DNA of 13,365 nt, taken from an uncultured Prevotella sp. (lineage in GTDB: Bacteria; Bacteroidota; Bacteroidia; Bacteroidales; Bacteroidaceae). The first letter of the stretch is position 1. Each line of letters opens with the position of its first letter. A model generated the notes under the pieces. The model saw only the letters and a program-made list of their open reading frames with translations, searched no databases and was not told the origin of the DNA. The stretch spans positions 1-13,365 of the forward strand of contig CAAGSA010000011.1 in the NCBI GenBank assembly GCA_900772835.1, read 5' to 3'. Both the position numbers and the translations under genes were made by a program. This document shows, piece by piece, positions 7,508-13,365 of the stretch.

Positions 7508-7515
7508 TACTTTTG
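7508..7515 (+). promoter_or_regulatory. Candidate surE promoter, -7 box
   Basis: TACTTTTG matches the Bacteroidetes -7 consensus TAnnTTTG and lies 21 nt before the surE ATG, so the leader would be very short. The -33 box is weak. Because the transcript would begin after about 7518, the longer open frame beginning at 7486 cannot be translated from it, which supports the start at 7537. Confidence 0.55.
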
Positions 7516-7536
7516 CATTTTAAAGAAGATAAATTT

Positions 7537-8304
7537 ATGAAAAATAAGAGACCATTAATCCTGATTTCCAACGATGACGGATATGCCGCAAAGGGCATAA
7601 ACAGTCTGGTGGAGTTTGTGCGCGGCTTCGGCGATGTGATAGTGTGTGCGCCCGAGTCGGCGCGTTCCGGATATTCGTGCGCCTTCTCGTCGGAGCTTCC
7701 GCTGCGCCTCACGCTGAAGCACAGCGAGGAGCACCTGCAGGTGTGGGCGTGCAACGGAACGCCCGTAGACTGCCTCAAGATTGCCGTTAGTGAGCTTTGC
7801 GACCGCATGCCAGACATAGTGCTGAGCGGCATAAACCACGGCGATAACGCATCGGTGAACAGCCACTACAGCGGCACGATGGGAGTGGCGCGCGAGGGCT
7901 GTATGAAGGGAGTGCCGTCGGTGGCATTCTCGCTGTGCGACTATTCTGCCGACGCCGATTTCGTCCCGATGGAGCGGATGGTGAAGATAATCACGGGCAG
8001 GGTGCTCGAAGAGGGACTGCCGAAGAACGTGTGTCTGAACGTGAACTTCCCGAAAGGCGCTGATTACAAGGGAGTACGCGTGTGCCGCATGTGCAACGGG
8101 ATATGGGAGAACGAGCTCGTGAAGGAGCTTCATCCGCGCGGCTACGACTACTACTGGATGGTGGGCAGCTTCCGCGACACCGAGCCCGAGGCGCAGGACA
8201 CCGATGAGTGGGCTCTTGCCAACGGCTACGTGGCGATAACGCCCACTACCATCGACATTACGGCATACGCCATGATGGAGCGGATGAAAGAGTGGGGACT
8301 GTAG
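7537..8304 (+). CDS. surE: 5'-nucleotidase SurE
   Basis: 255 aa. SurE is a metal-dependent phosphatase that dephosphorylates nucleoside 5'-monophosphates and sometimes short polyphosphate, in the cytosol. The metal ligands are visible: Asp13-Asp14 in LISNDDGY, Ser44 in PESARSGYS and Asn100 in LSGINHGDN. The motifs NGTPVDCL (73-80) and HYSGTMGVARE (110-120) are also typical. I chose MKNKRPL at 7537 because the family begins a few residues before the NDD motif and the -7 box lies upstream of it. A frame open from 7486 would add 17 non-conserved residues. It heads the plus-strand run, divergent from parA, with lpxB 58 nt downstream. Confidence 0.96.
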   Translation: MKNKRPLILISNDDGYAAKGINSLVEFVRGFGDVIVCAPESARSGYSCAFSSELPLRLTLKHSEEHLQVWACNGTPVDCLKIAVSELCDRMPDIVLSGINHGDNASVNSHYSGTMGVAREGCMKGVPSVAFSLCDYSADADFVPMERMVKIITGRVLEEGLPKNVCLNVNFPKGADYKGVRVCRMCNGIWENELVKELHPRGYDYYWMVGSFRDTEPEAQDTDEWALANGYVAITPTTIDITAYAMMERMKEWGL

Positions 8305-8362
8305 GAGAGAGACAGAGATAGGGAGAAAGGAAAAGAACAATAAACCAGAGAGAGAGTCAACT

Positions 8363-9529
8363 ATGAAATACTATATCCTGGCAGGCGAAGCGAGCGGCGA
8401 TCTGCATGCTTCGCACCTGATGCATGCCCTGAAGCAGGCGGATGCCGACGCCCGGTTCCGCTTCTTCGGCGGCGACCTGATGGCGGCAGAGGGAGGCACG
8501 AGAGTGAAACACTACCGTGAACTCGCCTATATGGGCTTCATCCCGGTGCTGCTGCACCTCAGAACCATATTCCGCAACATGGCACTGTGCAAGAAAGACA
8601 TAGTGGAGTATGCCCCCGACGCCGTGATACTCGTGGACTATCCGGGCTTCAACCTGAGCATAGCGAAATACGTGCATGCCAATACCGGCATTCCCGTGTT
8701 CTACTACATCTCGCCGAAGATATGGGCGTGGAAGGAATACCGTATAAAGAACATCAAGCGCGATGTGGACGAACTCTTCTCCATCCTGCCCTTCGAGGTG
8801 GACTTCTTCGAGAAGAAACACAACTACCCCATACACTATGTGGGCAACCCCACGGCCGACGAAGTGGCGGAATTCAGAGCCTCATACAGCGAGACAGCCG
8901 AAGACTTCTGCCGCCGGAACAATCTCCCCCGGAAACCTATCATAGCCCTGCTCGCCGGGAGCCGCAGGCAGGAGATAAAGGACAACCTGCCGCACATGAT
9001 AAGGGCGGCGCGGCGCGTGGCCGGGGGCAAGTGGCAGATGGTGGTGGCAGGGGCACCGGGCATAGACCGCGGATACTACAGCCGCTTCATCGACGGCAGC
9101 GACGTGGCGATACTCTTCGGCGAGACCTATCCGCTGCTCTCGCATTCGAGGGCGGCGGCAGTGACGAGCGGCACGGCAACCCTCGAGACAGCTCTCTTCC
9201 GTGTGCCGCAGGTGGTGTGCTACAAGACTCCCCTGCCCAAGCTGATAGCCTTCCTGCGCCGCCATCTGCTCAAGGTGAGATATATCTCGCTCGTGAACCT
9301 TATCGCCAACCGCACCGTGGTGAAGGAACTCGTGGCAGACACGTTCAGCGACGACAACATCGCCGACGAGCTTGCCGCCGTTGCCGCCGACGGTACGGCG
9401 CGCACAGCCATGCTTCGCGGCTACGACGAGATAACCGCCATACTCGGCGAGAAGCGGGCGGCAGAGAACGCTGCAGCCGAAATGACCAGGATATTAAAAG
9501 AAAAAACAGAAAAACAAAAAGAACAATAA
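8363..9529 (+). CDS. lpxB: Lipid-A-disaccharide synthase LpxB
   Basis: 388 aa, glycosyltransferase family 19. It joins UDP-2,3-diacylglucosamine and lipid X to make the disaccharide core of lipid A at the inner membrane, which shows a Gram-negative host for this part of the window. Family motifs are GEASGDLH (8-15), FFGGDLM near 34-40, LVDYPGFNL, YYISPKIWAWKEYR with the conserved SPxxWAW pattern, LLAGSRRQEI (the family's LPGSR-like loop) and SGTATLE in the C-terminal nucleotide-binding half. The length is normal. The tail is Lys/Glu-rich. It stops 2 nt before the cyclophilin start, so the two are likely co-translated. Confidence 0.96.
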   Translation: MKYYILAGEASGDLHASHLMHALKQADADARFRFFGGDLMAAEGGTRVKHYRELAYMGFIPVLLHLRTIFRNMALCKKDIVEYAPDAVILVDYPGFNLSIAKYVHANTGIPVFYYISPKIWAWKEYRIKNIKRDVDELFSILPFEVDFFEKKHNYPIHYVGNPTADEVAEFRASYSETAEDFCRRNNLPRKPIIALLAGSRRQEIKDNLPHMIRAARRVAGGKWQMVVAGAPGIDRGYYSRFIDGSDVAILFGETYPLLSHSRAAAVTSGTATLETALFRVPQVVCYKTPLPKLIAFLRRHLLKVRYISLVNLIANRTVVKELVADTFSDDNIADELAAVAADGTARTAMLRGYDEITAILGEKRAAENAAAEMTRILKEKTEKQKEQ

Positions 9530-9531
9530 TT

Positions 9532-10278
9532 ATGTCGGATATCAAGATTACAACCACATTGGGCGACATCATCGTGCGCCTGTACGACGAGACACCGAAA
9601 CACCGCGACAACTTCCTGAAGCTTGCCCGCGAGGGATACTTCAACGGAACCCTGTTCCATCGCGTGATAAAAGACTTCATGATACAGGGCGGCGACCCAG
9701 ACAGCAAGGGCGCCCCCCAGGGCAAAATGCTCGGCACGGGAGGCCCCGACTACACCATTCCTGCCGAATTCGTCTATCCGCAGCTCTTCCACAAGCGCGG
9801 CGCACTGAGCGCGGCACGCCTCGGCGACGAGGTGAACCCGGAGCGCGAGAGCAGCGGAAGCCAGTTCTATATCGTATGGGGAAAGACCTACAAGCCGGCA
9901 GAGCTGAAGCAGATGGAAAAGCAGATGGAGATGCAGCAGGAGCAGGCAATCTTCAACCGCCTGGCTAAGGAAAACCACGACAGGATAATGGAGCTGCGCC
10001 GCAACCGCGACCGCGCCGGGCTGCAGGAACTGCAGGACGAGCTAATCGCCGAGACAAAGGCAATAAGCCTGGAACAGGGCAGGCCGGTGTTCACCGACGA
10101 GCAGCGCGAGGCATACACCACCGTGGGGGGAACACCGTTCCTCGACAACCAGTACACTGTGTTCGGCGAAGTGGTGCAGGGGCTCGACGTGGTGGAGAAG
10201 ATACAGAACTGCGAGACCATGCGCGGCGACCGTCCGAAGGACGACGTGAGCATGAGCGTTGAAGTGATGGAGGATTAG
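9532..10278 (+). CDS. Cyclophilin-type peptidyl-prolyl cis-trans isomerase with long insertion
   Basis: 248 aa. It catalyses proline cis-trans isomerisation during protein folding. No signal peptide is visible, so it is probably cytosolic. The core motifs are FHRVIKDFMIQGGD at 42-55 with catalytic Arg44, SGSQFYI at 108-114 and DNQYTVFGEVVQGLDVVEKI at 205-224. Between the last two, residues 117-198 replace the short loop of ordinary cyclophilins. This insert is rich in Glu, Lys, Arg and Gln and looks helical (ELKQMEKQMEMQQEQ, then ELRRNRDRAGLQELQDEL), possibly a helical hairpin for a partner or substrate. I recall similar insertions in other Bacteroidetes cyclophilins. The start follows lpxB by 2 nt, and the MSDIKITT start fits the family's first beta strand. 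Confidence 0.95.
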   Translation: MSDIKITTTLGDIIVRLYDETPKHRDNFLKLAREGYFNGTLFHRVIKDFMIQGGDPDSKGAPQGKMLGTGGPDYTIPAEFVYPQLFHKRGALSAARLGDEVNPERESSGSQFYIVWGKTYKPAELKQMEKQMEMQQEQAIFNRLAKENHDRIMELRRNRDRAGLQELQDELIAETKAISLEQGRPVFTDEQREAYTTVGGTPFLDNQYTVFGEVVQGLDVVEKIQNCETMRGDRPKDDVSMSVEVMED

Positions 10279-10283
10279 GAGGG

Positions 10284-10715
10284 ATGAACAGCGAGGATAT
10301 TTCACGGCGGCTCGAACTCAAGGGCGTAAAGCCCACAGCCAACCGCATCCTTGTATACAAGATGCTTGCCGGGATGAGCCGTCCGGCAAGCCTTGCCGAC
10401 CTAGAGCGGCAGGGCGTGTCGATAGACAAGTCGAGCATCTTCCGCGTGCTCACTCTGTTTCTCGAGCACGACGTGGTGCATTCCTTCGAAGACGGGCGTG
10501 GCGTGCTCAACTACGAACTGTGCATGAGCGAGGGCGTGTGCAACATGAAGGACAGCCATGTGCATTTCTATTGCGAGTCGTGCCAGCGTTCGTTCTGTCT
10601 TGAGCACGTGCATATCCACGATATCGAGCTTCCGCTGGGCTTCTATGCCCATTCCCTCTCGTTCGTTGTGAAAGGCGAATGCGACGAATGTAGGAGGAAG
10701 AACCGCAACGTGTAG
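10284..10715 (+). CDS. Fur-family metal-responsive transcriptional regulator
   Basis: 143 aa, the usual Fur-family length. The N-terminal winged helix begins ISRRLELKGVKPTANR and includes the recognition region SIDKSSIFRVLTLFLEHDVV (46-65). The C-terminal dimerisation domain has HVHFYCESCQ (92-101), matching the family HxHxxC pattern, and two CxxC pairs (Cys97/Cys100 and Cys133/Cys136) for the structural zinc. His92, His94, His108, His110 and His112 could form the regulatory metal site. Whether it senses zinc, iron or peroxide cannot be decided from these residues. The ATG lies 5 nt after the cyclophilin stop. A GGAGG run sits directly against the start, too close for an ideal Shine-Dalgarno site. 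No target gene is recognisable downstream, because the sequence type changes shortly after. Confidence 0.9.
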   Translation: MNSEDISRRLELKGVKPTANRILVYKMLAGMSRPASLADLERQGVSIDKSSIFRVLTLFLEHDVVHSFEDGRGVLNYELCMSEGVCNMKDSHVHFYCESCQRSFCLEHVHIHDIELPLGFYAHSLSFVVKGECDECRRKNRNV

Positions 10716-10957
10716 AGTTTTCGGATTTAACGTATCGTAACAGTTAAATGTTAAAATGCGGAGATTCCAACGCTCTGAGAATCGATTATTTTCGTTCGTC
10801 AGAAATTTTGTCCGCAAAAATCGCAAAATTCTGAGATTTTTGTAAAATCTTGTTCTTCAATGAAATACGCAGATTCAGTTTTTGAAAAGCATCAAATTTT
10901 TCAGTCATTCCTATCGAACGCTTTAACCGTTCAATAAGAACGACTGAAGAGTTTGTG
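10716..10957. other. AT-rich non-coding stretch before the sequence-type junction
   Basis: No gene is supported here. It contains an inverted repeat (10800-10810 with 10824-10833, one bulged A) and the larger hairpin at 10900-10948. A minus-strand frame of 80 codons crosses the stretch, but it resembles no known family and runs into the coding sequence beyond the junction. No clear intrinsic terminator follows the Fur-family gene. Confidence 0.5.
10900..10948 (-). repeat. 21-bp hairpin, fully paired only as minus-strand RNA
   Basis: Arms 10900-10920 and 10928-10948 surround a 7-base loop (GTTAAAG on the minus strand). Read on the minus strand, all 21 positions pair, with three G-U wobbles (10907/10941, 10911/10937 and 10915/10933). 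Read on the plus strand the same three positions are A-C mismatches. That asymmetry is what a structured minus-strand transcript would leave. No T-run follows, so it is not an obvious terminator. A transposon end or hairpin-type repeat is possible. Confidence 0.6.
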
Positions 10958-11644
10958 ATGAAAAACATAGGGTGCGGTATGCTCCTGAAGGCGTTTTCAG
11001 TAGTTTTTGTAAGCTCAATCCGCTGCATGCTTTTGTCTTCGTTTATTGTTGACTATGTTGCGCCGTTATTTCCGGTGTATCAGGGCGACAGACTGCTTGC
11101 GGCATTGTGCACAGGGGTCTTTTGCGGAATAGGGTATGCCATGATTTATACAAGAAATTCGTCAACAGGAGGAGCTGATTTTATCATCATGGCTGTAAAG
11201 GCATTGAGGCCTCATTTGTCGATGGGAAATATCTCTTTTCTTACTGATGTCGGAATTATTCTGGTGGGAGGATTTTTGTTTAGAGATATTGACGGAATGA
11301 TTTACGGCATGATAGTGAATATATTGTCTGCGGTTGTTATTGATAAAATGATATACGGTATGAATTCAGGCAAAGTAGCCTTTATTGTCACAAAGAACGG
11401 AAAGAGAATATGTGATGTGATTGATGAATGCAGTCAGCGCGGAAGCACTATTCTTAAGGCACAGGGAGGATATAAGCAGGACGATATCCAGGTGGTAATG
11501 TGTGCATGCAACAGTAAGGAAATGTATCAGGTGCGTAAATCCGTAAAAGATGCAGATCCGGACTCCTTTATTGTGGTTGTTGAGTCACATGAGGTGCATG
11601 GAGAGGGCTTTAAAATGACAAATATTGGAGAAGCAGACAGCTGA
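10958..11644 (+). CDS. YitT-family membrane protein (DUF161/DUF2179), N-terminally truncated
   Basis: About 228 aa from the ATG at 10958; family members are usually near 280. These are inner-membrane proteins of unknown transport function. The sequence joins the family pattern at about LLKAFSVVFVSSIRCMLLSS and then follows it to the end: LLAALCTGVFCGIGYAMIYT, NSSTGGADFI, a third helix, then the C-terminal cytoplasmic DUF2179 domain (KVAFIVTKNGKRI through STILKAQGGY to SFIVVVESHEVHGEGF). The first one or two transmembrane helices, with the usual GGVTG motif, are missing. The frame stays open upstream to 10886 but those residues look unrelated. There is no good ribosome binding site. The base composition and codons are Firmicute-like, unlike all genes before it. 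The gene was therefore probably cut at a junction and this start is not native. Confidence 0.8.
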   Translation: MKNIGCGMLLKAFSVVFVSSIRCMLLSSFIVDYVAPLFPVYQGDRLLAALCTGVFCGIGYAMIYTRNSSTGGADFIIMAVKALRPHLSMGNISFLTDVGIILVGGFLFRDIDGMIYGMIVNILSAVVIDKMIYGMNSGKVAFIVTKNGKRICDVIDECSQRGSTILKAQGGYKQDDIQVVMCACNSKEMYQVRKSVKDADPDSFIVVVESHEVHGEGFKMTNIGEADS

Positions 11645-11660
11645 AAATATAGTGCAAAGA

Positions 11661-11689
11661 TTGTATTTTAGCTTGAAAATCGCTATACT
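11661..11689 (+). promoter_or_regulatory. Candidate sigma-A promoter overlapping the terminator stem
   Basis: TTGTAT (11661-11666) and TATACT (11684-11689) are spaced 17 bp. The -10 element matches TATAAT at five of six bases, the -35 element only weakly. Transcription from it would begin near 11696, inside the terminator loop, so the new transcript would hold only the 3' arm and would not be terminated. It would serve the PPK2 gene. Confidence 0.35.
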
Positions 11690-11713
11690 AATATAAGGGT
11701 ATAGCGATTTTTT
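11676..11713 (+). terminator. Intrinsic terminator of the YitT-family gene
   Basis: AAAATCGCTATAC (11676-11688) pairs perfectly with GTATAGCGATTTT (11699-11711) over 13 bp, with a 10-base loop, and the T-run extends to 11713. It begins 32 nt after the stop codon. The form is typical of Firmicutes. Confidence 0.88.
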
Positions 11714-11731
11714 GACTGAAATTTTATATTT

Positions 11732-11737
11732 GGGAGG
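11732..11737 (+). promoter_or_regulatory. Shine-Dalgarno site that sets the PPK2 start
   Basis: GGGAGG lies 7 nt before the ATG at 11745. This fixes the start there and not at the upstream in-frame codon at 11712, which lies within the terminator T-run. The site is canonical for Firmicutes and unlike the starts of the genes at 225-10715. Confidence 0.85.
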
Positions 11738-11744
11738 TAATTAC

Positions 11745-13241
11745 ATGTTAGAAAACTGGATTAAACCACAGATTCCGGAGGAGGAAGAGCTTGATGAAAG
11801 ACTGCGTGCAGCACGCTCAAGAATGTCTGTTTTACAGATGCAGATTAAGGAGCATGGACTGCCTGTGCTTGTACTGTTTGAGGGCTGGGGCACTGCAGGA
11901 AAGGGCAGCGTGCTCGGTAAGGTAATCAAGAATATTGATCCGCGTTTTTTCAAGGTGGCAACCATGGACGAGCCGACAGAGGAGGAAAAGCGCAAGCCTT
12001 TTTTATATAGATATTTTGTAAAGATTCCGGCAAAGGGCAAGCTTGAGTTTCTTGATTCCGGCTGGATGGATGAGGTAGTAAATGGTATTTTGCATGATGA
12101 TATGGGAGAGAAGGAGTATAAAAAGAAAATAGAGAGTGTGAAGCGCTTCGAGCGTCAGCTGACTGACAATGGTTACCTTGTTATGAAGTTTTTCTTCCAA
12201 ATCAGCAGAAAGGAACAAAAAAAGCGTATCGAGGTATTAAAACAGGATAAGGATACCAGATGGCGTGTCAGTGGAGGTGAAGACTGGCAGAATAAGCATT
12301 ATGACAAGTGTCTGCATGTGTTTGACAGATATCTGAATGATACAAATGCACCTGCAGATCCGTGGTATATAGTTGATGCAAAGAATAGAAAATGGGCTGA
12401 GCTTCAGGTGCTTGAGACGCTTGTTAGCGGAATTGAGACCGCGCTTAAAAACAGCAATCTTGCTGTGCCGCTGTTACAGAATGTGTTTCCGCTTGAGAAG
12501 CTTCCAAAGCTTTCTGAGATATCACTTGACAAGGAGCTATCTGAGGAGGAATACAAAAAGGAGCTCAAAAATCTGCAGTCTAAGCTTAGCGAGCTGCATA
12601 ACAAGCTCTACAGGCAAAAGATTCCTGTTATCATAGCATATGAGGGCTGGGATGCAGCCGGAAAGGGTGGAAATATAAAGAGAATCACAGAGGCGCTGGA
12701 TCCGAGAGGCTTTGAGGTGCATCCGATTGCAAGCCCGCTGCCCAACGAGAAGGCCAGACACTATCTGTGGAGATTTTGGAACCGTCTTCCTAAGACCGGG
12801 CATATAGCTATTTTTGACCGTACATGGTATGGCAGGGTGATGGTAGAAAGACTCGAGGGCTTTTGCAGCGAGAATGAATGGCAGCGTGCCTACAATGAGA
12901 TTAATGAATTTGAAAAGGAGCTGTCAGACTGGGGAGCTGTCATCATAAAGTTCTGGGTGCAGATTGATAAGGATACCCAGCTGGCACGATTTGAGGAACG
13001 TCAGAATACTCCGGAAAAGCAATGGAAGATTACCGACGAGGACTGGAGAAACAGAGAAAAATGGGATCTGTATGAGGGTGCTGTGAATGAGATGCTAAAG
13101 AAAACCAATACCACCTATGCACCATGGCATGTGCTTGAGTCAAATGACAAGAAATATGCGAGAATCAAGGCGCTTAGGATTGTGATTGATGCGATTGAAG
13201 CTGCTTTGGATGATAAATCACATAAAAAGGAGCCGGAATAA
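11745..13241 (+). CDS. pap: Polyphosphate:AMP phosphotransferase, two-domain PPK2 family
   Basis: 498 aa, two fused PPK2 domains as in class II PPK2 enzymes, which use polyphosphate to phosphorylate AMP to ADP in the cytosol. The C-terminal domain (about 272-490) is complete: Walker A GWDAAGKGG at 301-309 with catalytic Asp303, lid residues around PLPNEKARHYLWRFW, and Walker B FDRTWYGR at 357-364 with Asp358-Arg359. The N-terminal domain (about 15-235) keeps a P-loop, GWGTAGKGS at 47-55, but Gly49 replaces the Asp, and the Walker B region reads FLDSGWMDE (102-110) without the DR pair. It is therefore probably inactive and structural, as in the known two-domain enzymes. The start is set by the GGGAGG site. 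It lies in the Firmicute-like segment, with its own terminator. Confidence 0.95.
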   Translation: MLENWIKPQIPEEEELDERLRAARSRMSVLQMQIKEHGLPVLVLFEGWGTAGKGSVLGKVIKNIDPRFFKVATMDEPTEEEKRKPFLYRYFVKIPAKGKLEFLDSGWMDEVVNGILHDDMGEKEYKKKIESVKRFERQLTDNGYLVMKFFFQISRKEQKKRIEVLKQDKDTRWRVSGGEDWQNKHYDKCLHVFDRYLNDTNAPADPWYIVDAKNRKWAELQVLETLVSGIETALKNSNLAVPLLQNVFPLEKLPKLSEISLDKELSEEEYKKELKNLQSKLSELHNKLYRQKIPVIIAYEGWDAAGKGGNIKRITEALDPRGFEVHPIASPLPNEKARHYLWRFWNRLPKTGHIAIFDRTWYGRVMVERLEGFCSENEWQRAYNEINEFEKELSDWGAVIIKFWVQIDKDTQLARFEERQNTPEKQWKITDEDWRNREKWDLYEGAVNEMLKKTNTTYAPWHVLESNDKKYARIKALRIVIDAIEAALDDKSHKKEPE

Positions 13242-13254
13242 ATCCGACTCCTTT
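13226..13254 (+). terminator. Probable terminator overlapping the PPK2 stop codon
   Basis: AAAGGAG (13226-13232) pairs with CTCCTTT (13248-13254). After a C-A mismatch the stem continues with CGGA and TCCG around a 5-base loop. The stop codon at 13239-13241 lies in the loop. The T-run is short (TTT), so the terminator may be weak. Confidence 0.6.
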
Positions 13255-13273
13255 AAAGTGTTGGTAAATTAAT

Positions 13274-13363
13274 TTGGGTACAAAAAATGCGCCTCCAGGG
13301 GCTCGTGTTCAACCATTCTCAGAGAATGACAAGAACCGTGTTACTATCATGGTTGCAAAATAA
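13274..13363 (+). other. Possible C-terminal fragment of a Bacteroidales OmpA-like protein
   Basis: One frame reads GARVQPFSENDKNRVTIMVAK and stops at TAA (13361-13363). The QPF-x-END-x-NRV pattern resembles the C-terminus I recall from Bacteroidetes OmpA-family outer-membrane proteins, and the codons (CGT, GTT, ACT, GCA) would suit a highly expressed gene. The frame has a stop at 13265-13267 and no good start, so it could only be a cut fragment joined near 13,290-13,306. The similarity is short and from memory. The same bases read on the minus strand also give an 18-codon open frame ending at 13309. Confidence 0.25.
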
Positions 13364-13365
13364 GA

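Noticed and set aside
7486..7536. An earlier start for surE adding 17 residues
   Set aside because: It lies upstream of the likely -7 box and adds residues not seen before the first beta strand of SurE proteins.
8587..9531. A long upstream extension of the cyclophilin frame through lpxB
   Set aside because: The extension is the +1 shadow of lpxB, rich in Arg, Pro and His. The cyclophilin family begins at MSDIKITT at 9532.
10786..11028. An 80-codon minus-strand open frame across the AT-rich stretch
   Set aside because: It matches no family I recognise, crosses the likely junction and overlaps the YitT-family coding sequence. Much of it is encoded by the hairpin arms, so it is more likely a by-product of the structure.
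13314..13328. Palindrome CATTCTC-A-GAGAATG near the right edge
   Set aside because: It is short, has a one-base centre and falls within the possible coding fragment. No partner signal supports an operator or terminator.
13309..13365. An 18-codon partial minus-strand frame at the right edge
   Set aside because: It is too short, has no family signature, and competes with the plus-strand reading, which has the more protein-like ending.

Overview
The window is a mosaic of at least two sequence types. Positions 1 to about 10,720 look like a Bacteroidales chromosome, most likely Prevotella or a close relative. The evidence is a DUF5683 protein, a cyclophilin with a long internal insertion, promoter boxes of the TAnnTTTG type, little use of Shine-Dalgarno sites, and a conserved-looking housekeeping gene order. 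From about 10,960 to 13,260 the sequence looks like a Firmicute, probably Lachnospiraceae. It is AT-richer, uses AGA/ATA-type codons, has a strong GGGAGG ribosome binding site and has a classic intrinsic terminator. The switch falls inside a gene that has lost its N-terminal third, so this is either a metagenomic assembly chimera or a real recombination junction. The last 60 or so bases may switch back to Bacteroidales-like coding sequence, but that rests on a very short stretch.

Layout. Positions 1-224 hold the 3' end of a group II intron (domain V and a domain VI-like hairpin). A second hairpin of the same design follows. Positions 225-7383 are one compact minus-strand run, in transcription order: parA, parB, a DUF5683 protein, a LysM lytic transglycosylase, a bifunctional rel ((p)ppGpp synthetase/hydrolase) and a secreted pectinesterase. 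The gaps are 0, 13, 9, 44 and 10 nt, which suggests a single transcription unit starting at the divergent promoter region 7384-7536. That region carries a -7 box in each direction and a perfect 8-bp inverted repeat in the parA leader. Positions 7537-10715 are a plus-strand run: surE, lpxB, a cyclophilin and a Fur-family metalloregulator, with short gaps after lpxB.

Positions 10716-10957 are AT-rich and without a convincing gene. They contain a 21-bp hairpin whose imperfections are all G-U wobbles on the minus strand only. Positions 10958-11644 encode a truncated YitT-family membrane protein, followed by a 13-bp-stem terminator. Positions 11745-13241 encode a two-domain polyphosphate:AMP phosphotransferase of the PPK2 family with a degenerate first domain, followed by a hairpin overlapping its stop codon.

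The minus-strand run joins chromosome segregation (ParAB), envelope remodelling (transglycosylase, DUF5683) and the stringent response (Rel), with a pectin-degrading enzyme at its tail. The plus-strand run joins nucleotide housekeeping (SurE), lipid A synthesis (LpxB), protein folding and metal-responsive regulation. I found no clear new defence or mobile system. The most useful leads are the double hairpin at the intron end, the strand-specific hairpin beside the junction, and the junction itself.
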